Source: Prevotella sp. UBA4339
GTDB lineage: Bacteria > Bacteroidota > Bacteroidia > Bacteroidales > Bacteroidaceae
DNA: 19,343 nt
Assembly: GCA_002393725.1 (NCBI GenBank)
Contig: DGTJ01000113.1
Span: 1 to 19,343, forward strand
Direction: 5' to 3'
Every line of letters begins with the position of its first letter. Position 1 is the stretch's first letter. The notes beneath the pieces are model-generated. The model was given only the letters and a program-made list of their open reading frames with translations. It had not been told where the DNA came from and did not search any database. The translations under genes were made by a program, and so were the position numbers. This document shows positions 6,826-14,471 of this stretch, one piece after another.

Positions 6826-7363
6826 TTTTCTCTCTCTCCTCCAAAAACTCACTCACCTGTTCCTGCATACCGCGAGTAACGGCAATACGACCAGAACGAG
6901 TATACTGCAGCACACATCCAAAGGCATCGAGTGCACGGAATAGTGAGATGATATCCTCCGTAAGGCCGAACTTCATCACAATGGTATATGTAGGATTAAC
7001 CTCTATGATACTGGCTCCATAGCGGCGTATTGTACGAGACACTTCCGGATTGTCGAGCACCATCTGAGTGGCAAGCTTATATAGTCCAGACTCACGGATA
7101 AAGAGCTGATCGTCAGTGAAATAGTTTGCCTTCACCACGTCTATTTTCTTCTCTATCTGACCAACAATCTTCTGAATCTGGTCTTCATCGCTCCAGGCTG
7201 TTATAGTGTACTTATGAACACCGGGAATGCTCGATGCCGACACGTTCAGGCTCTCGATATTCACCTGACGACGGGTAAACGCTGCCGTCACCTGATTCAG
7301 GATACCTGCTACGTTCTCTGAATATACCAATAAGGTGTATAGTTTCTTCTGCTCTTTTTTCAT
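6818..7363 (-). CDS. ilvN: Acetolactate synthase small (regulatory) subunit
   Basis: 181 residues; regulatory subunit that activates acetolactate synthase and gives valine feedback control. N-terminal ACT domain at about 7-82 with ENVAGILNQVTAAFTRRQVN (17-36) and IESLNV, the region that binds the effector in this family. A C-terminal domain from about 85 carries RESGLYKLA and a strand-helix pattern ending IAVTRGMQEQ. Length lies between the short E. coli IlvN and the usual IlvH proteins and is common in Bacteroidota. It starts 4 bases after the ilvB stop and overlaps the thioesterase start, so it is co-translated. The symbol ilvH would be equally valid. Confidence 0.93.
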   Translation of the reverse strand: MKKEQKKLYTLLVYSENVAGILNQVTAAFTRRQVNIESLNVSASSIPGVHKYTITAWSDEDQIQKIVGQIEKKIDVVKANYFTDDQLFIRESGLYKLATQMVLDNPEVSRTIRRYGASIIEVNPTYTIVMKFGLTEDIISLFRALDAFGCVLQYTRSGRIAVTRGMQEQVSEFLEEREKNG

Positions 7364-7367
7364 AACC

Positions 7368-9074
7368 TTAAACCTCTAACATCATCTTATCTACGTCCAT
7401 ACCTGGAGGAGTCATCGGCAGGACATTATCCTCCTCAAGAATAGCACACTCCAGTATATACGGTCCATCGGTGGTAAGCATATCACGGATAGCAGCAACA
7501 AGTTTTTCCCGCTCTGTAACTGCCTGATAAGAAATGCCATAGCCCTTTGCTATCTGCTCGTAGTCAGGATTCATCATCTTGGTGAACGACTTACGTCGCA
7601 TCCAGAACATATCCTGCCACTGACGCACGTTGCCGAGATAGTGATTGTTCATCAAAATCATCTTCACAGGACACTTCTGCTCCATGATGGTTCCGAGTTC
7701 CTCTATACACATCTGGAAGCCACCGTCGCCCATAAAGCAGCAGACCGTACGCTGCGGAGCAGCAAAAGTAGCTCCGATAGCGGCAGGCATACCGTATCCC
7801 ATCGTACCCAAGCCGCCACTGGTGCAAATGCTACGCTTATGGAGATATTTAAAATAGCGTGTAGCAAAAAGTTGGTTCTGGCCGACGTCAGTAACAAGGA
7901 TGGCATCGTCGGGAGCCTGTTCTGCTACAGCATTGACTACCTCACCCATCAGCAACGGGCCTTCCTTTGGATGAATGGCTGGCTCGATGACCTTCTCACG
8001 CTCCTTTTCATCAAGAGGCTTGAATGAGTCGCGCCACTCCTTATGGTCAGCCTTGTTGATAAGGCTCGTAAGTGCCGGCAATGACTCCTTACAGTCGGCA
8101 ACAATTGCGACGTCGGTCTTCACGTTCTTGTCGATCTCGCTGCGGTCGATGTCAAGATGAATAATCTTCGCCTGCTTGGCATAAGTCTTCAGGTTACCTG
8201 TCACACGATCACTGAAGCGCATGCCGATAGCTATCAACACGTCACACTCCTGTTCTTTCAGGTTTACTGCATAATTTCCATGCATACCCAGCATACCTGC
8301 ATTCAATGGATGGTCAGAGGGCAGAGCTGAGAGACCGAGCATCGTTCGACCTGCAGGAATATCAGCTTTCTCGAGAAATGCCCTGAGCTCACTCTGAGCA
8401 TTACCCAGTTCTACCCCCTGCCCTACGAGTGCAAGAGGCTTCTTAGCAGTATTTATCAGTTCTGCAGCTTTCTTCACTGCCTCTGCCTCCAGTTTAGGAT
8501 AAGGCACATAAGAACGGATGAAGTTCACTTTCTGGGGATTATAGTCTATCTCTTCCGTCTGGGCGTTTTTCGCGAAGTCAAGTACAACAGGCCCTGGACG
8601 ACCTGTACGCGCAATATAAAATGCCCGACTTACAGCCCATGACACATCCTCAGCGTGGCGAATCTGATAGCTCCACTTTGAAATAGGCTGCGACACTCCG
8701 ACTAAGTCTACCTCCTGGAATGCATCTGTGCCGAGAGCCCCGATAGGCACCTGACCTGCTATGACCACTATCGGAGTGGAGTCCATCATGGCATCGGCAA
8801 TACCCGTAAGACAGTTGGTCACCCCGGGGCCGCTCGTAACGAGAGCCACTCCCACCTGACCAGAGACCCGGGCATAGCCTTCAGCGGCATGGGTAGCACC
8901 CTGCTCATGACGCACAAGGATATGGTCGAAACACTTCTTCTCGCCTCTCGTATAGTCGAAGAGCGCATCATAGACCGGCATTATGGCGCCTCCGGGATAA
9001 CCGAAGATAGTCTTCACCCCTTCGGCCTGCAAGGCACGCATCAGAGCCTTGGCTCCTGTTATTCTATCTCTCAT
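7368..9074 (-). CDS. ilvB: Acetolactate synthase large (catalytic) subunit
   Basis: 568 residues, the normal length. ThDP- and FAD-dependent condensation of two pyruvates to 2-acetolactate, or of pyruvate and 2-oxobutyrate to 2-aceto-2-hydroxybutyrate, the committed step to valine, leucine and isoleucine. Visible: FGYPGGAIMPVYDAL (24-38), RHEQGATHAAEGYAR with the ThDP-activating E57 (55-69), SGPGVTNCLTGIADA (81-95), a central FAD-binding domain (about 200-340), and the C-terminal ThDP/Mg motif GDGGFQMCIEEL (449-460) with N476-N477. W486 in RQWQDMF corresponds to the active-site Trp of the family. Second gene of the ilv operon, 9 bases after ilvD. Confidence 0.96.
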   Translation of the reverse strand: MRDRITGAKALMRALQAEGVKTIFGYPGGAIMPVYDALFDYTRGEKKCFDHILVRHEQGATHAAEGYARVSGQVGVALVTSGPGVTNCLTGIADAMMDSTPIVVIAGQVPIGALGTDAFQEVDLVGVSQPISKWSYQIRHAEDVSWAVSRAFYIARTGRPGPVVLDFAKNAQTEEIDYNPQKVNFIRSYVPYPKLEAEAVKKAAELINTAKKPLALVGQGVELGNAQSELRAFLEKADIPAGRTMLGLSALPSDHPLNAGMLGMHGNYAVNLKEQECDVLIAIGMRFSDRVTGNLKTYAKQAKIIHLDIDRSEIDKNVKTDVAIVADCKESLPALTSLINKADHKEWRDSFKPLDEKEREKVIEPAIHPKEGPLLMGEVVNAVAEQAPDDAILVTDVGQNQLFATRYFKYLHKRSICTSGGLGTMGYGMPAAIGATFAAPQRTVCCFMGDGGFQMCIEELGTIMEQKCPVKMILMNNHYLGNVRQWQDMFWMRRKSFTKMMNPDYEQIAKGYGISYQAVTEREKLVAAIRDMLTTDGPYILECAILEEDNVLPMTPPGMDVDKMMLEV

Positions 9075-9083
9075 AATAATTTA

Positions 9084-10880
9084 TTAATCTATTATTCTTA
9101 TTCCTCCCTTGTCGGCCGACGACACGCTCTGGGCATAGGCCCGTAATGCCTTTGACACTACTCTGTTGCGCTTTAAAGGCTGCTGAGGACGGGCTGCAAG
9201 CTCTTCGTCAGAGAGTTTTACATTGATCGATCTCGAAGGAATATCTATAATGATGATATCACCATCCTTTATCTTTCCGATATTACCACCATTTGCTGCC
9301 TCAGGAGAGATATGCCCGATAGACAGTCCCGACGTTCCTCCCGAGAATCGTCCGTCGGTGATAAGAGCGCACTCCTTGCCGAGGTGCATACTCTTAATAT
9401 ATGATGTGGGATAAAGCATCTCCTGCATACCCGGACCACCCTTTGGACCTTCATGCGTGATCACCACGCAGTCACCACTCTTCACCTTGCCGCCAAGTAT
9501 TCCCTCACAGGCATCTTCCTGGGAATCGAACACCACAGCAGGTCCTTCGAAATGCCAAAGGGATTCATCGACGCCAGCCGTCTTAACCACACAACCGTCC
9601 TGAGCGATATTGCCGAAAAGCACAGCCAGACCGCCATCCTTGGTGTAAGCATGTTGCAGATCCCTGATACAACCGTTAGCCCGGTCAGTATCAAGACTCT
9701 CCCACTCTTCAGACTGCGATCCCATCTTCGTAGAGAAACGGTTGCCTGGAGCCGAATAATATATCGAAGCAGAAGAATCCTCCTTACTCGTAACATCATA
9801 CTTCGCCATAGCCTCACCTAATGTCATGCCGTCAACGCGTATTGCAGAGCCATCGACGAGGCCTCCCTTACTCAACTCATTGAGAATACCTAAGATACCG
9901 CCAGCCCGGCCACACTCCTGAACAGAATACTTCTGAGTGTTGGGAGCCAGCTTGCAGAGACAAGGCACCTTGCGGCTCAGTGCGTCAATATCCTTCATCG
10001 TAAAGTCTGCGCCTGCCTCCTGAGCCACAGCGAGCAGATGCAGGACGGTGTTAGTGCTTCCTCCCATGGCAATATCCAGGGACATAGCATTCATAAAGGC
10101 CTTACGGGTAGCAATGCTACGAGGCAGGACACTATCGTCGCCATCCTCATAATAGGCAAAGGCATTCTTTACCACCTGGCGGGCAGCAGCCTTGAACAGC
10201 TCTATCCTGTTGGTATGTGTAGCCAGGATCGTGCCATTGCCGGGAAGCGAGAGCCCGATAGCTTCAGTAAGTGAATTCATCGAGTTGGCAGTAAACATGC
10301 CGGAGCAAGAACCGCATCCTGGACAAGCGCATTTCTCTATCTCCTCTATCTCCTCGTCGGTGACCGAGGGGTCAGCCCCCTTTACCATCGCAGTGATGAG
10401 GTCGGCATTCTCACCGCGCCACCTGCCTGCCTCCATAGGACCTCCGCTGCAGAACACTGTCGGGATATTGAGCCTCATGGAGGCCATCAGCATGCCTGGC
10501 GTCACCTTGTCACAATTGGATATGCAGATCATCGCATCAGCCTTGTGGGCATTTACCATATATTCGACGCTGTCGGCTATGATGTCCCTGCTCGGAAGTG
10601 AATAGAGCATACCGTCATGACCCATCGCAATACCGTCGTCGATGGCTATAGTATTGAATTCAGCAGCATAACAGCCCATCCGCTCTATCTCTGCCTTTAC
10701 TATCTGACCTATCTCATGCAGATGTGTATGACCAGGCACAAACTGGGTAAACGAATTTACAACAGCAATTATCGGTTTGCCAAACTGCTCATGCTTCATG
10801 CCTGTTGCCACCCATAGGGCACGGGCGCCAGCCATCCTTCTTCCTTCTGTGCATACTGCACTTCTCAACTGATTTTTCAT
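9084..10880 (-). CDS. ilvD: Dihydroxy-acid dehydratase
   Basis: 598 residues. Fe-S enzyme that dehydrates 2,3-dihydroxy-isovalerate and -3-methylvalerate to the 2-oxoacids, the last step shared by valine, leucine and isoleucine synthesis. It resembles the E. coli enzyme throughout: GKPIIAVVNSFTQFVPGH (34-51), DDGIAMGHDGM (81-91), SNCDKVTPGM (121-130, cluster Cys 123), CPGCGSCSGMFTANSMN (186-202, further Cys ligands), MGGSTNTVLHLLA (about 268-280), GGPGMQEMLYPTS and the FSGGTSGLSIGHISPEAA motif in the C-terminal domain. First gene of the ilv operon. Its 5' leader is predicted to be under 20 bases, which leaves no room for a leader-peptide attenuator. Confidence 0.97.
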   Translation of the reverse strand: MKNQLRSAVCTEGRRMAGARALWVATGMKHEQFGKPIIAVVNSFTQFVPGHTHLHEIGQIVKAEIERMGCYAAEFNTIAIDDGIAMGHDGMLYSLPSRDIIADSVEYMVNAHKADAMICISNCDKVTPGMLMASMRLNIPTVFCSGGPMEAGRWRGENADLITAMVKGADPSVTDEEIEEIEKCACPGCGSCSGMFTANSMNSLTEAIGLSLPGNGTILATHTNRIELFKAAARQVVKNAFAYYEDGDDSVLPRSIATRKAFMNAMSLDIAMGGSTNTVLHLLAVAQEAGADFTMKDIDALSRKVPCLCKLAPNTQKYSVQECGRAGGILGILNELSKGGLVDGSAIRVDGMTLGEAMAKYDVTSKEDSSASIYYSAPGNRFSTKMGSQSEEWESLDTDRANGCIRDLQHAYTKDGGLAVLFGNIAQDGCVVKTAGVDESLWHFEGPAVVFDSQEDACEGILGGKVKSGDCVVITHEGPKGGPGMQEMLYPTSYIKSMHLGKECALITDGRFSGGTSGLSIGHISPEAANGGNIGKIKDGDIIIIDIPSRSINVKLSDEELAARPQQPLKRNRVVSKALRAYAQSVSSADKGGIRIID

Positions 10881-10903
10881 AAGTCGTAAGTTTAATTGGT
10901 GTG

Positions 10904-10934
10904 CAAAGTTACACTAAATTCCAATAAATACAAA
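10904..10934 (-). promoter_or_regulatory. ilv operon promoter
   Basis: On the minus strand, -33 TTTG (10934-10931), 19-base spacer, -7 TAACTTTG (10911-10904), an exact consensus match. Predicted start is near 10898, about 18 bases before the ilvD ATG. Confidence 0.78.
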
Positions 10935-10962
10935 GGTTTTAATGTTTTTTGTGAGAAAAACG

Positions 10963-10994
10963 TTTGGTTTATTGAGACTAAAGTGTTAAATTTG
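10963..10994 (+). promoter_or_regulatory. Promoter of the XRE regulator gene
   Basis: Plus strand -33 TTTG (10963-10966), 20-base spacer, -7 TAAATTTG (10987-10994), an exact consensus match. Predicted start near 11001, about 38 bases before the ATG at 11039. It fires away from the ilvD promoter. Confidence 0.78.
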
Positions 10995-11038
10995 CAACCG
11001 AAAAATGATAATAATTACAAATTAAACTTTATTTTAGT

Positions 11039-11260
11039 ATGAATATCGGACGTAGTATAAGGGAAGTGATGAAGAAGAGAGGCATGAGTGCCACTCGCCT
11101 CGCTAGGGAAATTCCATGTGAAAGAACAAACGTCTACAATATCTTTGGAAGGAAAGATATCAGCACAAAACTTTTATGGAGAATTTCTGAAGTATTAGAT
11201 TACAATTTCTTTGAGGAATTTTCCAAAGAATTCGCAAAAGGTCAAAACAAGCGCAAATAA
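11039..11260 (+). CDS. Small XRE-family helix-turn-helix protein
   Basis: 73 residues, essentially one Cro/C1-type DNA-binding domain: helix 1 IGRSIREVMKKRG (3-15), the HTH pair SATRLAREI and ERTNVYNIF (17-36), then TKLLWRISEVLDYNFFEEFS (43-62) with the family's usual final helices. A basic tail (KGQNKRK) ends the protein and no effector domain is present. It is transcribed divergently from ilvD from its own consensus promoter and is followed by a bidirectional hairpin terminator. A regulator of itself and perhaps of the ilv operon is plausible; an orphan phage-type repressor is the alternative. Confidence 0.85.
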   Translation: MNIGRSIREVMKKRGMSATRLAREIPCERTNVYNIFGRKDISTKLLWRISEVLDYNFFEEFSKEFAKGQNKRK

Positions 11261-11264
11261 TTAA

Positions 11265-11304
11265 AATATGCTGACTGTCGACAAAGAGTCACAGCCAGCA
11301 TATT
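11265..11304. terminator. Bidirectional hairpin terminator between convergent genes
   Basis: Arms AATATGCTGACTGT (11265-11278) and ACAGCCAGCATATT (11291-11304) form a 14-position stem with one mismatch. A/T-rich flanks continue the pairing and supply a short T-run on the minus strand. It lies between the convergent XRE gene and the oxidoreductase gamma gene, so it can serve both. Confidence 0.78.
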
Positions 11305-11325
11305 ATTTAATTAGAATAGCGGGGA

Positions 11326-11871
11326 TTACTTGATTTCCGCTATTATTTTAGCACCTTCTTTAAGAGCTTCCATATTTAATGGAATCATTTCGTGATGGCG
11401 TTCAGGCAAAGTCTTGAACAATGCCTTTTCAACACCCTTGTCGCTGACTACTGGTGCCACCTTAAGCAGGCCTCCAAGCACGATCATATTGAAGACTTTA
11501 CCATTCTTCATCTCAGCAGCCTTGTCCATCGCATTGATCTCATAGATGGTAATATCCTTGCGGGTAGGCTTCTTGATGATTCCAAATCCGTCATAGATGA
11601 GTATTCCGCCTGGCTTGATCTTCGGCTCGAACTTTTCCAGAGAAGGCTGGTTGAGCACAACAGCGATGTCGTACTTGCTGAGGATAGGCGAAGAGATGCG
11701 CTCGTCGCTCACAATCACAGTAACGTTGGCCGTACCGCCACGCTGCTCAGGACCGTAGGCGGGCATCCAGGTCACATTTTTATCCTCCATCAGTCCACTA
11801 TAAGCCAGAATCTTACCCATCGAGAGCACGCCCTGACCGCCGAAACCTGAAATAATTATCTCTTTCTTCAT
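11326..11871 (-). CDS. 2-oxoacid:ferredoxin oxidoreductase, gamma subunit
   Basis: 181 residues. Gamma subunit of the CoA-dependent 2-oxoacid:ferredoxin oxidoreductases (POR/KOR/VOR superfamily), which helps form the CoA-binding catalytic complex. Visible: N-terminal IIISGFGGQGVLSMGKILA (6-24) with the glycine-rich GFGGQG turn, and YGPEQRGGTANVTVIVSD (about 39-56), the family's second signature. An ATG 12 codons upstream (11907) exists, but starting at 11871 gives MKKEIIISGFGGQGV, the usual N-terminus. Last gene of the four-gene operon. A 120-base gap separates it from the beta gene, much wider than the 2-3 base gaps between the others. VOR or KOR specificity cannot be told from this subunit. 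Confidence 0.88.
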   Translation of the reverse strand: MKKEIIISGFGGQGVLSMGKILAYSGLMEDKNVTWMPAYGPEQRGGTANVTVIVSDERISSPILSKYDIAVVLNQPSLEKFEPKIKPGGILIYDGFGIIKKPTRKDITIYEINAMDKAAEMKNGKVFNMIVLGGLLKVAPVVSDKGVEKALFKTLPERHHEMIPLNMEALKEGAKIIAEIK

Positions 11872-11991
11872 ATTTATTATCTTTGTTTCGCAAAGAAACT
11901 TGAACAATACACCAGAATCTATACCAGAAATCCGAATATATTCTTATTTCTGAATAAATCATTCATATTATTCACATTTCTTTCATAACTA
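11872..11991. other. 120-base gap inside the oxidoreductase operon
   Basis: No ORF. It holds a small hairpin TCTTTG-TTTCG-CAAAGA (11880-11896) just upstream of the gamma start. No -7 consensus was found on the minus strand, so gamma probably depends on read-through from the beta gene. The hairpin could influence its translation or message stability. Confidence 0.4.
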
Positions 11992-12762
11992 TCATTTATT
12001 AGTCGTATCCTTGAGATCTCCCTTTGGATAGAAGGGGAACATGTTCTCCTTCATCCATTCGTTAGCCTTGGCAGGAGTAAGTTTCCAACCGCTGTTGCAT
12101 GTTGACACAAACTCCACGAGACTTGATCCCTTGCCAGCCATAGAAGCTTCGAAAGCCTTTCGCAGAGCCTTCTTTGCCTTCAGGATAGAGGCCACGCTCT
12201 CCACGCTCTGACGAGTGACATAGCATGTACCTTCCAGCTGTGCTGCAATATCAGCCATCTTCAGAGGATAGCCATGAATCTGAGGATCACGGCCATAGGG
12301 ACATGTGGATGTCTTCTGGCCTATGAGTGTGGTAGGAGCCATCTGACCGCCAGTCATGCCATAGATGGCATTGTTGACGAAGATGATTACGATGTTCTCG
12401 CCACGATTCAGGGCATGAATAGTCTCACAGGTTCCGATACATGCCAAGTCGCCATCACCCTGATACGTAAACACGAGGCGGTCGGGCCAGCAGCGCTTGA
12501 TGCCCGTAGCCAGTGCGGGAGCACGGCCGTGGGCTGCCTCCTGCCAGTCTATATCTATATAATTGTACGCGAAAACGGCACAGCCTACTGGCGATACACC
12601 TACGGCTTTGTCTTCCATACCCATCTCCTCGATGACTTCGGCAATGAGTTTATGCACTACTCCGTGACTACAGCCGGGACAATAGTGCATGTTGTTGTCG
12701 TTCATCAGCGTCGGCTTCTTGCAGACGATGTTTTCTGGTTGAACTATCTGATTTCTATCCAT
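11992..12762 (-). CDS. 2-oxoacid:ferredoxin oxidoreductase, beta (ThDP-binding) subunit
   Basis: 256 residues. Carries the thiamine diphosphate site of the enzyme that decarboxylates 2-oxoacids to acyl-CoA with reduction of ferredoxin, reversibly. Visible: YCPGCSHG (27-34), SPVGCAVFAYNYID (57-70), the ThDP/Mg motif QGDGDLACIG (101-110) through VNNAIYGMTGGQMAPTT (129-145). Cysteines near 154 and 223 are conserved in many relatives. There is no ferredoxin domain in this chain; it is supplied by the first gene. Starts 2 bases after the alpha stop. In Bacteroidales this subunit is annotated either as VOR or KOR beta. Confidence 0.92.
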   Translation of the reverse strand: MDRNQIVQPENIVCKKPTLMNDNNMHYCPGCSHGVVHKLIAEVIEEMGMEDKAVGVSPVGCAVFAYNYIDIDWQEAAHGRAPALATGIKRCWPDRLVFTYQGDGDLACIGTCETIHALNRGENIVIIFVNNAIYGMTGGQMAPTTLIGQKTSTCPYGRDPQIHGYPLKMADIAAQLEGTCYVTRQSVESVASILKAKKALRKAFEASMAGKGSSLVEFVSTCNSGWKLTPAKANEWMKENMFPFYPKGDLKDTTNK

Positions 12763-12764
12763 TG

Positions 12765-13895
12765 TTACTTTTTCTTTATTATCTCTTTAAGAGCATTTAC
12801 GATTTCTTCCGGATCGGGAACGATACCTCCCAGGCGTCCGAACTGCTCTACAGGCACTACTCCGTTGACAGCCAGACGCACATCCTGCACCATCTGCCCG
12901 GCATTGATCTCTGCCACAAGGATTCCCTTTACCTTCTTCGACAACTCAGTGATCTGCTTTGTAGGGAACGGGAATAGTGTGATAGGACGGAAGAGGCCGA
13001 CCTTTATGCCCTGCTCACGGGCTATCTCGACACTCTTCTCTGCGATACGGGCTGCAGAGCCAAAGGCTACGATAGCATACTCAGCATCGTCCATCTGCTG
13101 CTCTTCGAAGCGCACCTCATTCTCCTGAATCTTAGCATATTTCTCCTGCAGTGCGATATTGCGCTGCTCCATGATCTCTGGCTTTAACTCAAGCGAAGTG
13201 ATAACTACACGCTCGCGACCACCCTTCGGCTTGCCAGTAGATGCCCAGGGGCACTGCTTGATAACCTCCTCGTCAGTACGACGGGGCTTGAAAGGAGGCA
13301 GCACCACTTTCTCCATCATCTGGCCGATGACACCATCGGAGAGAATCATGGCAGGATTACGGTACTTGAATGCCAGCTCGAAGGCCAGATCGACAAAATC
13401 GGCCATCTCCTGAACGGAAGAAGGAGCCAGCACGATCACCTTATAGTCGCCATTACCACCACCACGGGTAGCCTGAAAATAGTCACCCTGAGAAGGCTGG
13501 ATAGTACCCAGTCCGGGACCTCCTCGCTGCACATTGACAAACACGCCCGGCACCTCGGCACCAGCCATATAAGTGATGCCTTCCTGCATCAGGGCGACAC
13601 CTGGAGATGAGGAAGAGGTCATTGCACGCTTGCCAGCTCCGGCAGCTCCATATACCATATAAATTGAGGCAAGCTCACTCTCTGCCTGAACCACCTGCAT
13701 ACCGGTGGTCTCCCAAGGCTTCAGCTCTGCCAATGTCTCAATAACCTCACTCTGCGGAGTAATAGGATAGCCGAAATAGCCGTCGCATCCGCAACGAATA
13801 GCTGCATGGGCGATTGCCTCATTGCCTTTCATCAATACAACTTCTTGCGTACCGTCGGTAGCAAGCGTTGACGCCGTTACTTTTTCTTCTGCCAT
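12765..13895 (-). CDS. vorB: 2-oxoacid:ferredoxin oxidoreductase, alpha subunit (VorB-type)
   Basis: 376 residues. Alpha subunit providing the pyrimidine-binding half of the ThDP site. Visible: GNEAIAHAAIRCGCDGYFGY (24-43) and YPITPQSEVIE (43-53), the family signature, ESELASIYMVYGAAGAGKRA (72-91), TSSSSPGVALMQEG (93-106), and RGGPGLGTIQPSQGDYFQ (about 124-141). The C-terminal part (about 275-376) contains the VAFGSAARIAEKSVE domain and ends in a basic tail. The best family match by pattern is VorB, 3-methyl-2-oxobutanoate dehydrogenase (ferredoxin), but the 2-oxoglutarate enzyme KorA is very similar. Substrate therefore stays open. Starts 3 bases after the ferredoxin stop. Confidence 0.9.
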   Translation of the reverse strand: MAEEKVTASTLATDGTQEVVLMKGNEAIAHAAIRCGCDGYFGYPITPQSEVIETLAELKPWETTGMQVVQAESELASIYMVYGAAGAGKRAMTSSSSPGVALMQEGITYMAGAEVPGVFVNVQRGGPGLGTIQPSQGDYFQATRGGGNGDYKVIVLAPSSVQEMADFVDLAFELAFKYRNPAMILSDGVIGQMMEKVVLPPFKPRRTDEEVIKQCPWASTGKPKGGRERVVITSLELKPEIMEQRNIALQEKYAKIQENEVRFEEQQMDDAEYAIVAFGSAARIAEKSVEIAREQGIKVGLFRPITLFPFPTKQITELSKKVKGILVAEINAGQMVQDVRLAVNGVVPVEQFGRLGGIVPDPEEIVNALKEIIKKK

Positions 13896-13898
13896 AGC

Positions 13899-14129
13899 TT
13901 ATTCCTCCACTCTTTTACGATACACGGTGATACATCCGTCGGGGCATACGATGCCACAAGAGGCACAGCCAATGCAGGCTTCCTCCTTGACTGCCTCCAC
14001 ATAAGGATATCCGTGAAGATTCACTTTGTTGGCCAATGCGATAACCTTCTGAGGGCAGGCGATGATACAAAGCGAACATCCCTTGCACCTTTCGGTATTC
14101 ACCTCAATGGCGCCTTTCATTTTTGCCAT
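13899..14129 (-). CDS. 2x[4Fe-4S] ferredoxin subunit of the 2-oxoacid oxidoreductase
   Basis: 76 residues, two classical CxxCxxCxxxCP motifs: C15, C18, C21, C25 and C52, C55, C58, C62, so two [4Fe-4S] clusters. It is the delta-type subunit that relays electrons from the ThDP site to soluble ferredoxin. First gene of the operon, transcribed from a consensus promoter 43 bases or more upstream. An operon order of ferredoxin, alpha, beta, gamma with the ferredoxin as a separate polypeptide fits the VOR/KOR class of anaerobes. Confidence 0.9.
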   Translation of the reverse strand: MAKMKGAIEVNTERCKGCSLCIIACPQKVIALANKVNLHGYPYVEAVKEEACIGCASCGIVCPDGCITVYRKRVEE

Positions 14130-14171
14130 ATTTATTTTGTTTAATGCATTAATCTGTCACAAAATCGGGTG

Positions 14172-14203
14172 CAAAGATAACAATAAGATAGGAAATAACC
14201 AAA
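14172..14203 (-). promoter_or_regulatory. Promoter of the 2-oxoacid oxidoreductase operon
   Basis: On the minus strand, -33 TTTG (14203-14200), 20-base spacer, -7 TATCTTTG (14179-14172), an exact consensus match. Predicted start near 14166, giving a leader of about 37 bases before the ferredoxin ATG at 14129. Confidence 0.75.
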
Positions 14204-14425
14204 AGAAAACCGCTTTTTCTTTTGGTACAATGAAAAATAAGAAGTTGCACAGAGCTGATTCATCCGAAACGGACATATCTGCCTGCCTTCACGTAGGTAT
14301 AACATTATTATACAAGATACAAGTATTTGTACACAATTTGGTTAAAATCCGTAAAGACATGTTAAATCAACATAATTTCTACACATTTTATTTTGTCATT
14401 ATACATAAATCTTATTAATTTTTTG

Positions 14426-14433
14426 TATATTCG
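14426..14433 (+). promoter_or_regulatory. Weak -7 candidate of the lipoprotein gene
   Basis: TATATTCG deviates by one base from TAnnTTTG and lies 39 bases before the ATG at 14472. No -33 TTG is found at the usual distance (the nearest TTTG, 14392-14395, is 30 bases away), so the call is tentative. Confidence 0.35.
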
Positions 14434-14471
14434 CACGGGATTGACCATTAAACCTTTAAAATAATAAACTT

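Larger units (their letters stand above)
10904..10994. promoter_or_regulatory. Mirror-symmetric divergent promoter region between ilvD and XRE gene
   Basis: The two promoters are arranged as a long imperfect inverted repeat centred near 10948.5. Paired elements: CAATAAA (10922-10928) with TTTATTG (10968-10974), CAAA (10931-10934) with TTTG (10963-10966), GTTTT (10936-10940) with AAAAC (10957-10961), and the two -7 boxes at the ends. Symmetry beyond the promoter boxes suggests a shared operator (inference); the XRE protein encoded beside it is the obvious candidate. Confidence 0.5.
14130..14471. other. Divergent intergenic region between oxidoreductase operon and lipoprotein gene
   Basis: 342 bases without a gene. 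It contains the oxidoreductase promoter on the minus strand (14172-14203) and a weak promoter candidate for the lipoprotein on the plus strand (-7 at 14426-14433). The stretch 14210-14400 is AT-rich and I see no other structure in it; the plus-strand frame crossing it (14062-14418) has no domain and is rejected. Confidence 0.6.

Noticed and set aside
9482..9821. Overlapping frames on both strands inside ilvD
   Set aside because: Shadows of the highly conserved ilvD reading frame.
10881..10903. Leader-peptide attenuator or T-box before ilvD
   Set aside because: The promoter lies so close that the predicted leader is under 20 bases, with no room for such a device.
11878..11885. Plus-strand TATCTTTG in the gap before the gamma gene
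   Set aside because: It matches the -7 consensus, but it points antisense with no plus-strand gene downstream and is probably chance.
12274..13128. 284-codon plus-strand frame across the beta and alpha oxidoreductase genes
   Set aside because: It is antisense to two strongly supported genes, shows no domain, and results from codon bias of those genes.
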